Origin: 0-14-0-20-45-22 sp041645495 | Lineage (GTDB): Bacteria; Fidelibacterota; UBA2242 | Length of the DNA: 14,142 nucleotides | Reading direction: 5' to 3' | Assembly (NCBI GenBank): GCA_041645495.1 | Contig: JBAZPZ010000052.1 | Span: 1 to 14,142 of the forward strand | Shown: one piece after another, positions 8,113 through 14,142 of the stretch | How the letters are laid out: each line of letters opens with the position of its first letter | How positions within the stretch are numbered: the stretch's first letter is position 1 | Notes under the pieces: model-generated | What the model was told of the DNA's origin: nothing | Seen by the model: the letters and a program-made list of their open reading frames with translations, nothing else | The model's database searches: none | Translations under genes and position numbers: made by a program

Positions 8113-8833
8113 CCTGACCCTTGGTTTTGATTTTCGATAACCAAATATCTCCGTAAATATCCTTTTGAGAAACGCGGACGATTTCCGATTTGACCATTTC
8201 CAGAATCGCCAGAAACGTCACGACGACTTCAACACGGTTCTTCAGATGTTTGGCGATTTCGAAAAATCTCAGACGATTCTTTTCCCCAAACAGCGAATAG
8301 ATAAACCGAACCTGCTGACCGATGCTCATCCTGATCTGATCGATTTCATAATAGGTCGGTTTCGGCAAAGTGTCGATCAATTTGTGGAACATCACGCCCA
8401 AGTCCATCAAATTGACATTCCACAAAAACAGGTCGGGATCGATAGACGGCGTTTCCGGGGCGGCGAAAACCGGATGAAAATGTTGTTGATTTTCTTCCAG
8501 ATTCCGAAGCGTCTCGCTCGCCATTTTAAACTGCTGATACTCGACAAGCATCTGAACCAGTTCGGTGCGCGGGTCTTCAATCTCTTCGAGATTTTCGTTC
8601 GTATCGTGCGGCAGAAGCATCTGCGCCTTGATCCGCATGAGCAAAGATGCCATATAAATGAATTCGCCCGCGAGCTGGAGATTCATGCTCTTCATGAGTT
8701 CCAGATATTGAAGATATTCAGACGTGATGTAAGAGATGGGAATGTCATAGATATTGATTTCATCGCGTTTGATAAAGAAGAGCAACAAGTCCAGCGGACC
8801 TTCGAAGACATCCAGTTTGACATTGTAACTCAT
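8093..8833 (-). CDS. scpA: Segregation and condensation protein A
   Basis: ScpA is the kleisin subunit that bridges the SMC heads in the bacterial condensin complex. The 246-residue protein has the characteristic N-terminal VFEGPLDLLLFFIKRDEINI (about residues 9-28), which binds the SMC neck in known kleisins. It also has an alpha-helical middle and a C-terminal winged-helix region (VEVVVTFLAILEMVKSEI) that binds the SMC cap. It starts 15 bases after the trpS stop without a clear Shine-Dalgarno motif and overlaps scpB by 20 bases. The smc gene is not in this window. Confidence 0.96.
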   Translation of the reverse strand: MSYNVKLDVFEGPLDLLLFFIKRDEINIYDIPISYITSEYLQYLELMKSMNLQLAGEFIYMASLLMRIKAQMLLPHDTNENLEEIEDPRTELVQMLVEYQQFKMASETLRNLEENQQHFHPVFAAPETPSIDPDLFLWNVNLMDLGVMFHKLIDTLPKPTYYEIDQIRMSIGQQVRFIYSLFGEKNRLRFFEIAKHLKNRVEVVVTFLAILEMVKSEIVRVSQKDIYGDIWLSKIKTKGQDAVANA

Positions 8834-8848
8834 TCAGAATGACGCATG

Positions 8849-9835
8849 TTAACCGAGCGACATCACTTTCCGAACGGCGGCCATCGTTTCGCACGCAACC
8901 GCCCGGGCGCGTTTCTCGCCGTCGATGAGAATATCCATGACCTCGTCCTGATGCGAATGAAAATAATTGCGTTTTTCGGTATAAGGTCCGATCTTCGCCG
9001 CAATCGCATTCGCGCATTTCATCTTACAATCGACACAACCCAACGCGCCGGTTTTACAGGTTACGGAAATCTCGTCGCTGTTCTCCGGATTAAATTTCTG
9101 CTGATAAGTATAGACAAGGCAAACTTCCGGTCTGCCGGGATCGCCGCGCCGGATTTTCTGCGGATCGGTGACAGCCTTTTTCAATTTCGTCCGCACTTCA
9201 TCCGAAGAATCCGACAGCAAGATCGTGTTGCCGACCGATTTGCTCATTTTATTGCCATCCAATCCGGGAAGCCGCGCAAACTGAGTCATTTTGATCTCCG
9301 GAATTGGAAAGACTTCGCCGTATTGAAGGTTGAATTTCCGCGCCAGTTCCCGTGTGATCTCGACATGCGGCGCCTGATCCTCACCGACGGGTACGAGGTT
9401 TGCGCGGTAGATCAGAATATCCGCCGCCTGCAGAACCGGATAACCGAGATGTCCGTAAATCATGGTGTCGAGGTTCAAGTCTTTCACCTGCTCTTTGAGT
9501 GTCGGATTTCGTTCCAGCCGTGCCGTCGTGATGAGCATGGAAAAGATCAGATGCAGTTCCGTGTGTTCCTTGATCTGGCTCTGCCGGAACATCGGGCTCC
9601 GTTTGGGGTCGATTCCGACCGAAAGCCAGTCGCAGATCATCTCGATCGTGTTGGTCAATAATCCGCTCGTATCGGGATTGGTCGTCAGGGCGTGATAATC
9701 GGCGACCAAATGATAATTTTCATATTCTCCCTGTAAAGCGACCCAGTTTTCCAGCGCGCCAACATAATTGCCGAGATGCATTTTTCCCGTCGGACGCATG
9801 CCACTAAGGATTCTTTTTTTTCGAGGTTCTTCCAT
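8849..9835 (-). CDS. trpS: Tryptophanyl-tRNA synthetase with possible Fe-S cysteine motif
   Basis: TrpS charges tRNA-Trp with tryptophan. The 328-residue class I synthetase has the HIGH-like HLGN at 20-23 within RPTGKMHLGN, the GEDQAPHVEITRE segment (151-163), and KMSKS at 196-200. Unusually, four cysteines at 239, 260, 267 and 270 form C-x20-C-x6-C-x2-C. This closely resembles the C-x22-C-x6-C-x2-C that binds a [4Fe-4S] cluster in Thermotoga maritima TrpRS. A further cysteine is at 274. A GGAG at 9840-9843 lies 4 bases before the ATG. It begins 12 bases after the HNH gene stop and is 15 bases upstream of scpA, so it belongs to the same operon. Confidence 0.97.
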   Translation of the reverse strand: MEEPRKKRILSGMRPTGKMHLGNYVGALENWVALQGEYENYHLVADYHALTTNPDTSGLLTNTIEMICDWLSVGIDPKRSPMFRQSQIKEHTELHLIFSMLITTARLERNPTLKEQVKDLNLDTMIYGHLGYPVLQAADILIYRANLVPVGEDQAPHVEITRELARKFNLQYGEVFPIPEIKMTQFARLPGLDGNKMSKSVGNTILLSDSSDEVRTKLKKAVTDPQKIRRGDPGRPEVCLVYTYQQKFNPENSDEISVTCKTGALGCVDCKMKCANAIAAKIGPYTEKRNYFHSHQDEVMDILIDGEKRARAVACETMAAVRKVMSLG

Positions 9836-9847
9836 GATTCTCCAACT

Positions 9848-10366
9848 CTAATCTAAAAATAAATACGGACGCCATTCTTCGACAGGCGACTCTATAAATC
9901 TCTGTAACGTGTGCAGTTTGTGCGGCTTCAACGGTTTCTTCCGGAGTTTCATGCCGGATTCTTCGAGCGTCCTATCGCCTTTCCGGTTGTTGCACGGGAT
10001 GCACGCGGCGACTAAGTTCGCCCACGAATCCGCACCGCCCTGCGACTTGGGAATGATATGATCGACAGTCAGCGGAACTCCTTTTGCCCCGCAATACTGA
10101 CAAATGAGTCCGTCGCGCCGAAAAATATTCACCTTGTTCAGAACGGCTTCCCAATGGCGAACGTGAACGTACTTTTGGATGCGAATGATCGTCGGGATCG
10201 GATAATTAATCGAGACCGTTCGGAGAAATTGATGGTCGGTCGTTTTCACCATCGTCGCCTTGTTTTGAAGCAACAGCGTTATCGCGCGCCGCACATCGCA
10301 GATATGAAGCGGCTCGTAAGTCTGATTCAAAACCAACACGCTTCGGTGAATGAGTGACTTTTCCAT
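9848..10366 (-). CDS. HNH endonuclease family protein
   Basis: The 172-residue protein has an HNH nuclease domain at about residues 75-132. Zinc-type cysteine pairs are present at Cys89/Cys92 (CQYC) and Cys122/Cys125 (CIPC). The catalytic-type segment is VDHIIPKSQGG with His103, followed by Asn117 and the CNNRKG end. The N-terminal 70 residues begin with VLVLNQTYEPLHICDVRRA, a typical start for a widespread family of chromosomal HNH proteins whose biological role is not established. No signal peptide is seen. Its ATG overlaps the stop of the NlpC/P60 gene (TAATG, one shared base), so translation is probably coupled. It lies 12 bases upstream of trpS. Restriction, repair or homing are possible roles, but nothing here indicates which; there is no methylase or intron nearby. 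Confidence 0.93.
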   Translation of the reverse strand: MEKSLIHRSVLVLNQTYEPLHICDVRRAITLLLQNKATMVKTTDHQFLRTVSINYPIPTIIRIQKYVHVRHWEAVLNKVNIFRRDGLICQYCGAKGVPLTVDHIIPKSQGGADSWANLVAACIPCNNRKGDRTLEESGMKLRKKPLKPHKLHTLQRFIESPVEEWRPYLFLD

Positions 10367-11160
10367 TATCGCACCAAATTTCTGATCGATTTACATACAA
10401 GAAACGTCTGCTTCAATTGCTCGTTGAAATCGACCGCCGTTTCGATCAAACTGTCGATATGAACCCAGCCGGAAGAATGCAGGATTTTTCCGTTTCCGAT
10501 CGATAAACCGACATGACCGATTTTGTCATCTTCTCCGAAGAAATAAAGATCGCCCGTTTCGGCGTCAGAAAATTCAATTTCCACCAGAGATTTCATCTGA
10601 AATTGTTCACCCGCATCTCTCTTTAGTGAAATCCCGCACAGTCCGAAAACCGACTGCATAAGTCCGGAACAGTCCGTCCCGAACGGACTTTTTCCGCCCC
10701 AGAAATATGGAATGCCGAGAAAACGATGTGCGGTTTGGACGATTTTGTCACGCATCGATTTGCCGAAAATTGTCAACGGTCGATTGCTCATCCAGCCGGT
10801 TTTTCCGTCGGGCAATTGAATGAGAACTACGTTTCCATCATCCCTTACCAATTGCACCCGGCTCATGAGCGTCACTTTTTGGAAAATGTTCGTCATTTCC
10901 GGCGTCGTCCAGACATTCGCTACCGAATCATTCGGCGTAAACCATTTGCCATCTTTCGCTTCCCACAAATCGTTATCGACGATTGTATTCCAGCGAATCC
11001 AGCCGCGATATCCGTCGGGACAAACGATCCGAAACCACTTGTCCGATTGATCGAGCACTCCGACGACCTCGCCGAGAAATGCTTGCGTGACCATTTCCGA
11101 GCGAAAAGACGGCTCGGAATAAAGATTGGAAACGACGGTATTGACGATCTTTCTATTCAT
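10366..11160 (-). CDS. NlpC/P60 peptidase with SH3-like domains
   Basis: The 264-residue protein has two SH3-like segments (about residues 1-60 and 75-130) and a C-terminal NlpC/P60 cysteine peptidase domain (about 135-255). The expected catalytic residues are visible: Cys164 in GTDCSG, His216 in KIGHVG and His228 in ILHSSG. The layout resembles YkfC-type enzymes, which cut between gamma-D-Glu and a diamino acid in cell-wall peptides. No signal peptide or membrane segment is visible, so it may act in the cytoplasm on recycled muropeptides; this is inference. It is the first gene of the long minus-strand run, and its stop overlaps the HNH start by one base (TAATG). Shine-Dalgarno support is weak. 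Confidence 0.92.
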   Translation of the reverse strand: MNRKIVNTVVSNLYSEPSFRSEMVTQAFLGEVVGVLDQSDKWFRIVCPDGYRGWIRWNTIVDNDLWEAKDGKWFTPNDSVANVWTTPEMTNIFQKVTLMSRVQLVRDDGNVVLIQLPDGKTGWMSNRPLTIFGKSMRDKIVQTAHRFLGIPYFWGGKSPFGTDCSGLMQSVFGLCGISLKRDAGEQFQMKSLVEIEFSDAETGDLYFFGEDDKIGHVGLSIGNGKILHSSGWVHIDSLIETAVDFNEQLKQTFLVCKSIRNLVR

Positions 11161-11435
11161 AAAATCCAGCGAATTTATCCCGAACGAAGGAAGCGACCAA
11201 GCGATTTTTATGCCTGGCTATTCACTGTTCACTTCATCATCCTGTTCAAATTCTTTGTTCAACACGAGAAAATTTCCAGAATTATCGACAATAATCCAAC
11301 GGTGAATTTCGTAAAATGTACGTCGAACTTGCTGGCATGTCCGAACCTGCAAATTCAAAATAATCGAAAATTTTTCCTTTCAAACTGACAGAATTTCCAT
11401 AAATTTGGTCAGTTTGTTGACAGAATTTGGAAAAT
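11161..11435. promoter_or_regulatory. Divergent intergenic region between the NlpC/P60 operon and the AAA+ ATPase gene
   Basis: This 275-base AT-rich gap separates two genes transcribed away from each other, so it must hold the promoters of both unless they are transcribed from elsewhere. I could not identify a convincing -35/-10 pair on either strand. The half nearest the ATPase (11381-11428) contains a repeat cluster listed separately. No coding frame in the gap has recognisable protein character. Confidence 0.5.
11381..11428. repeat. Operator-like cluster: inverted and direct repeats before the ATPase gene
   Basis: CAAACTGAC at 11381-11389 is matched by its exact reverse complement GTCAGTTTG at 11408-11416. 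The match extends to 14 of 16 positions over 11381-11396 and 11401-11416. The core motif TGAC[A/C][A/G]AATTT occurs three times in 43 bases: 11386-11396 (+), 11401-11411 (-) and 11418-11428 (+). The two plus-strand copies are identical over 11 bases and 32 bases apart, about three helical turns. The last copy ends 7 bases before the ATG. An autoregulatory operator is a reasonable guess; a mobile-element end is an alternative. Confidence 0.6.
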
Positions 11436-12587
11436 ATGATGACTTACATACCACAAAAACAGATTGACTCATTGGCTCGACTACTCATTCCGGGAAAAGT
11501 AATCGTACTGTACGGTGCACGTAGGGTGGGAAAAACGACCCTGCTTAAACAATTCCTTAAGACAGTTCAAGAAAAATATTTGTTTGTTACGGGAGATGAC
11601 ATTTTTACCAGACAATATCTTGAAAGTCAGTCTATTGAAAAACTGCGCGCTTTCGTCGGCGATCACAAATTGCTCGTAGTCGACGAAGCGCAATATATCA
11701 AACAAGTTGGGTTGAATTTAAAAATCATCATCGATTCCATCCCTGAAATGAAAATAATCGCGTCCGGCTCTTCTTCGTTTGAACTTGCCAAAGATATCGG
11801 CGAGCCGTTGACCGGCAGAAAATATACACTCAACCTGTTTCCTCTTGCACAGATGGAAATTTCGCAGATCGAGACACGACCCGAAACAGATGCTCATTTG
11901 GAAACACGTCTGCTTTACGGCTCATATCCTGAAGTCGTTACGACGTCTGATTATCGTCGGAATCAGGATTATCTCAAAGAACTCGTGAACGCTTATCTCT
12001 TTAAGGACATTTTAGAGTTGGAAGGAGTCCGTCACGCAGATAAACTTTTTCGGCTTCTGCAATTGATTGCCTTTCAGATCGGAAAAGAAATGTCTCTGAA
12101 CGAGTTAGGACGGCAAATCGGCATGAGCAAGAATTCCGTCGATCGTTATCTTGACCTTTTAGCAAAGACCTTCGTTGTTTTTCGACGCAACGGGTACAAC
12201 CGAAACCTCAGGAAAGAAATTTCAAAAAATCCGCGCTACTATTTCTATGATTGCGGAATCCGCAATGCAGTTATAGGAAATTTCAATCCAATCGCAAACC
12301 GTTTCGATATTGGCGAGCTTTGGGAAAATTACTTCGTCTCTGAAATGTTGAAAAAACATGAATATTCTCACGAATCAACGAATTCATATTTCTGGCGAAC
12401 CTATGATAAAAAGGAAATCGATTTGATCGAAGAACGACAAGGGAAATTGTATGCCTACGAAATCAAATGGAGTCCGGGAAAAGGAAAAATTTCATCCGAG
12501 TGGAAAAAATCCTATCCGGATTCTAAGTTCGATATCATTCACCGCGAGAACTATTTATCTTATTTGATGAATGGTTCTCAAATTTAA
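11436..12587 (+). CDS. AAA+ ATPase with DUF4143 / PD-(D/E)xK-like C-terminus
   Basis: The 383-residue protein has Walker A GARRVGKTT (27-35), Walker B LLVVDEAQ (79-86, Asp83 and Glu84) and a sensor-like IIASGSSS segment near 107-114, followed by the GEPLTGRKYTLNLFPL strand typical of the family. A winged-helix region follows (about 215-250, ELGRQIGMSKNSVDRYLDLL). The DUF4143 C-terminus keeps a nuclease-like pattern: Glu297, Asp329 in KEIDLIEE, and Glu342-x-Lys344 in YEIKWS. The family is widespread, often sporadic, and of unclear function. I chose ATG 11436; an in-frame TTG at 11427 lies inside the upstream repeat. This is the only plus-strand gene, and two sampled 60-base lines are about one third GC versus about half in a sampled trpS line, hinting at horizontal acquisition. 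It converges on the parvulin gene with a 37-base gap. Confidence 0.93.
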   Translation: MMTYIPQKQIDSLARLLIPGKVIVLYGARRVGKTTLLKQFLKTVQEKYLFVTGDDIFTRQYLESQSIEKLRAFVGDHKLLVVDEAQYIKQVGLNLKIIIDSIPEMKIIASGSSSFELAKDIGEPLTGRKYTLNLFPLAQMEISQIETRPETDAHLETRLLYGSYPEVVTTSDYRRNQDYLKELVNAYLFKDILELEGVRHADKLFRLLQLIAFQIGKEMSLNELGRQIGMSKNSVDRYLDLLAKTFVVFRRNGYNRNLRKEISKNPRYYFYDCGIRNAVIGNFNPIANRFDIGELWENYFVSEMLKKHEYSHESTNSYFWRTYDKKEIDLIEERQGKLYAYEIKWSPGKGKISSEWKKSYPDSKFDIIHRENYLSYLMNGSQI

Positions 12588-12624
12588 AATTCATCTAATA
12601 TCGATCGTTCTCTTCTGATTTGAA

Positions 12625-13968
12625 TTACTTAAATGGGTTCGTCAGTGTCGAATTTTTCCGTATCTCAACACTCTTTCGCAACCGGTCGATTGCATCGCGG
12701 ACAACCTTTTCGCCTTCTTCCGTACTGTTTCCAATCGTACGTGCATTGTCCGCTATCAGCCGAATCCTGTACTGACCTTGAATGTAATTCTCTTCAAACA
12801 GCTGCAACTTGATCGGAATCGATCCGGATTTTTTTTCCAATCCGATCTCCTTTGCCTTTTGGGTCAGTAGAACATCGCGAATGACATAATCCATCGCCAG
12901 AACGACGCTTTTTGAAGTAACAGAGTACGGAACATATCTCAGCGCATGGACGAACTGCACAACGGTCATTTCCTGTCCGTTGATTTCTGCAAGGACATCG
13001 TTCCGCCGTGGCTGAACCGTTTTTTCCAATTGTGCAAGTTCCGCATCGCTTAATTGCATATCCCTTGTTAAATCACCCAAAGCGGGAACGCGCGCCAAAC
13101 CGAAAGCGATTCTCTCCGAAACCCAGTTTAATGTCCGGGACTCGATCCGCGGCATGGATTTGAGCGGCATTGACCGGGCATAGTCAAAAGAAAATTGCTC
13201 GCCGATGCTCCTTTCGATAACACGACGAATAAACTTGCGATTCGCAATTTCAGAACTAACAGAAGAACTGTTTCGGTTCCGAACACCTGTTATTTGAAGA
13301 ATCGACCAGGCGAAGCCTGTGTGAATCGGTCGCGTTACGATGCCCGGTTTTTGGCGAAATCCCACCATCGCGGCGTCAAATTCCATCTCTTCCCACGATA
13401 GCCAACCCAAATCGCCGTCGAATTTCGGCTGGTTGATGTTATAAGGAACTGCATTCTCCAAAACAATAAACGAGGCGCCGTTTTCAATCAGACGGAACGC
13501 CTGTTTCGCCGAGGCTTTATCACGAAAGTAAAGTCTCCGAAAACGGCGTTCCTGACGCAGATAAACGCCGATCTCATCAAGACTGGTATCGGAAATCTTG
13601 ATTTTTGGCTGAATCACCGACCGGAAATATTCCTCCCTCAGACAGTGATCCCGATATGCCGAGAGTTGCAGTTGAAACGATTCGTCAAACGTTACACTGG
13701 ATTTCAGCGCCTCTGACGCCAACAGCCGTTTGTCGATCATCCCGTCTAAAAACCACTCGCGCAAAGAATCGGAATCAACTTCTTCCGTTTGACGGAGAAC
13801 GTCTGTATAGGCAGCGCGGAATTCATTTAAAGTGATCTTGTCTGTGCCAAACGTAGCGACCGATTTTCCGTCGGAACAACCACTACCCCAAATCATAAGA
13901 ACAACGATCGCGAATAACTTCCCAACAAAAAAATTCATCCGATTTGTTTCAATTTTGTCCAATATCAT
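12625..13968 (-). CDS. Parvulin-type (PpiC/SurA-like) lipoprotein, possibly catalytically inactive
   Basis: The 447-residue protein has a hydrophobic N-terminal signal ending in WGSGC (Cys31), a probable though non-consensus lipobox, so it is likely a secreted lipoprotein. A SurA/PrsA-like helical N-domain (about 35-125) is followed by a parvulin domain at about 141-230, recognised by ENGASFIVLE, DGDLGWLSWEEME and FRQKPGIVTRPIHTGFAW. The C-terminal half is helical and resembles the rest of a SurA-like chaperone. The two histidines commonly conserved in parvulins are not evident: the first strand reads RRFRRLYFRD and the last FAWSILQI. Start choice: ATG 13968 has AGGTGA 6 bases upstream. An in-frame TTG at 13974 touches that motif, and ATG 13938 would give a shorter signal but lacks one. 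The likely role is folding of exported or outer-membrane proteins. Confidence 0.85.
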   Translation of the reverse strand: MILDKIETNRMNFFVGKLFAIVVLMIWGSGCSDGKSVATFGTDKITLNEFRAAYTDVLRQTEEVDSDSLREWFLDGMIDKRLLASEALKSSVTFDESFQLQLSAYRDHCLREEYFRSVIQPKIKISDTSLDEIGVYLRQERRFRRLYFRDKASAKQAFRLIENGASFIVLENAVPYNINQPKFDGDLGWLSWEEMEFDAAMVGFRQKPGIVTRPIHTGFAWSILQITGVRNRNSSSVSSEIANRKFIRRVIERSIGEQFSFDYARSMPLKSMPRIESRTLNWVSERIAFGLARVPALGDLTRDMQLSDAELAQLEKTVQPRRNDVLAEINGQEMTVVQFVHALRYVPYSVTSKSVVLAMDYVIRDVLLTQKAKEIGLEKKSGSIPIKLQLFEENYIQGQYRIRLIADNARTIGNSTEEGEKVVRDAIDRLRKSVEIRKNSTLTNPFK

Positions 13969-13974
13969 TTTCAA

Positions 13975-13980
13975 TCACCT
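13975..13980 (-). promoter_or_regulatory. Ribosome binding site deciding the parvulin lipoprotein start
   Basis: AGGTGA on the minus strand lies 6 bases before the ATG at 13968. It excludes the in-frame TTG at 13974, which abuts it, and favours 13968 over the downstream ATG at 13938, which has no such motif. Confidence 0.55.
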
Positions 13981-14142
13981 GCCAAATCAACAATAGTCAA
14001 TTTAACCGTTTGCAAAAACAATACTCAACATTTTCAATGAATACGCAAATTCGGAATTATCCTTAACCGCAAGTGAATACGAAACCTTGCCTTAAACTTA
14101 GAAAAATACAATTTAGAGTTATGTTTCTTGTTCTGCCTGCCC
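13981..14142. other. AT-rich upstream region of the parvulin lipoprotein gene
   Basis: This stretch up to the right edge holds no gene I can support. It presumably contains the promoter of the minus-strand lipoprotein gene, but I found no convincing -35/-10 pair. TGAATACG occurs at 14038-14045 and 14074-14081, and TTAACCG at 14002-14008 and 14063-14069; these may be chance. Confidence 0.4.

Noticed and set aside
8165..8842. Plus-strand open frame (225 codons) opposite scpA
   Set aside because: Antisense shadow of a well-supported scpA; no motif is recognisable.
8846..9661. Long plus-strand open frame (271 codons) opposite trpS
   Set aside because: It is antisense to a clear trpS with all class I motifs. 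Its translation is rich in Arg, Phe and Asp with no recognisable domain, as expected of a shadow frame.
9848..10366. HNH gene as part of a homing intron, intein or restriction system
   Set aside because: It is a stand-alone frame coupled to its neighbours, with no interrupted host gene, methylase or intron-like flanks.
10726..11388. Plus-strand open frame (220 codons) across the NlpC/P60 gene and the intergenic gap
   Set aside because: Most of it is antisense to the peptidase domain. The part in the gap has no domain character, and it would end inside the repeat cluster.
12566..12595. GATGAAT...ATTCATC inverted repeat at the end of the ATPase gene as a terminator
   Set aside because: The stem is only 7 bp and AT-rich, with a 16-base loop that contains the stop codon and no T-run. 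It is too weak to call.
14119..14142. Possible 3' end of another minus-strand gene at the right edge (seven codons then TAA)
   Set aside because: Seven codons cannot be distinguished from chance without sequence beyond the window.
14121..14142. ATG at 14121 on the plus strand as the start of a gene leaving the window
   Set aside because: Only seven codons are visible and there is no ribosome binding site.
1..14142. CRISPR array, tRNA, rRNA or transposase
   Set aside because: I saw no regularly spaced repeats, no cloverleaf with a recognisable T-loop, no conserved rRNA segments and no transposase motifs; the reading was by eye.

Overview
The window reads as a piece of a bacterial chromosome dominated by housekeeping genes. 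Eleven of twelve genes lie on the minus strand and are packed tightly; one AAA+ ATPase gene is on the plus strand. Ribosomal protein S1 has an acidic N-terminal extension, six S1 repeats and a long Lys/Glu/Ala-rich tail, which suggests the Fibrobacterota-Chlorobiota-Bacteroidota side of the tree or a related candidate phylum such as Calditrichota, KSB1 or Marinimicrobia. This placement is inferred from protein style only; no rRNA or tRNA is present. Shine-Dalgarno-like motifs precede several starts (rpsA, tsaD, trpS, cmk and the parvulin gene), but not all.

Layout in the direction of transcription (minus strand, right to left). (1) 12625-13968: a parvulin/SurA-like lipoprotein. (2) 11436-12587, plus strand: a lone AAA+ ATPase with DUF4143/PD-(D/E)xK-like C-terminus, AT-richer than its neighbours and preceded by an unusual cluster of repeats. 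(3) 11160 down to 3849: a likely operon of eight genes, NlpC/P60 peptidase, HNH endonuclease, trpS, scpA, scpB, an RluB-type pseudouridine synthase, cmk and rpsA. Four genes in this run overlap or touch. It ends in a perfect 12-bp hairpin at 3788-3816. (4) 3771 down to 1: a YbbR-domain membrane protein, tsaD, and a large VWA-domain membrane protein that runs off the left edge.

The genes serve translation (trpS, rpsA, rRNA pseudouridylation, t6A tRNA modification by TsaD), chromosome segregation (scpA and scpB, partners of SMC), nucleotide supply (cmk), and the cell envelope (NlpC/P60, YbbR, parvulin lipoprotein). Co-transcription of chromosome-segregation and translation genes is common in bacteria.

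I found no CRISPR array, transposase or defence island, and no clear evidence of a complete new system. The most useful leads are: a repeat cluster (three copies of an 11-bp motif, two of them in a large inverted repeat) directly before the ATPase start; a four-cysteine motif in TrpRS resembling the iron-sulfur site of Thermotoga TrpRS; a parvulin domain that seems to lack the family's conserved histidines; and a terminator hairpin ending only 16 bases before the ybbR-type gene.
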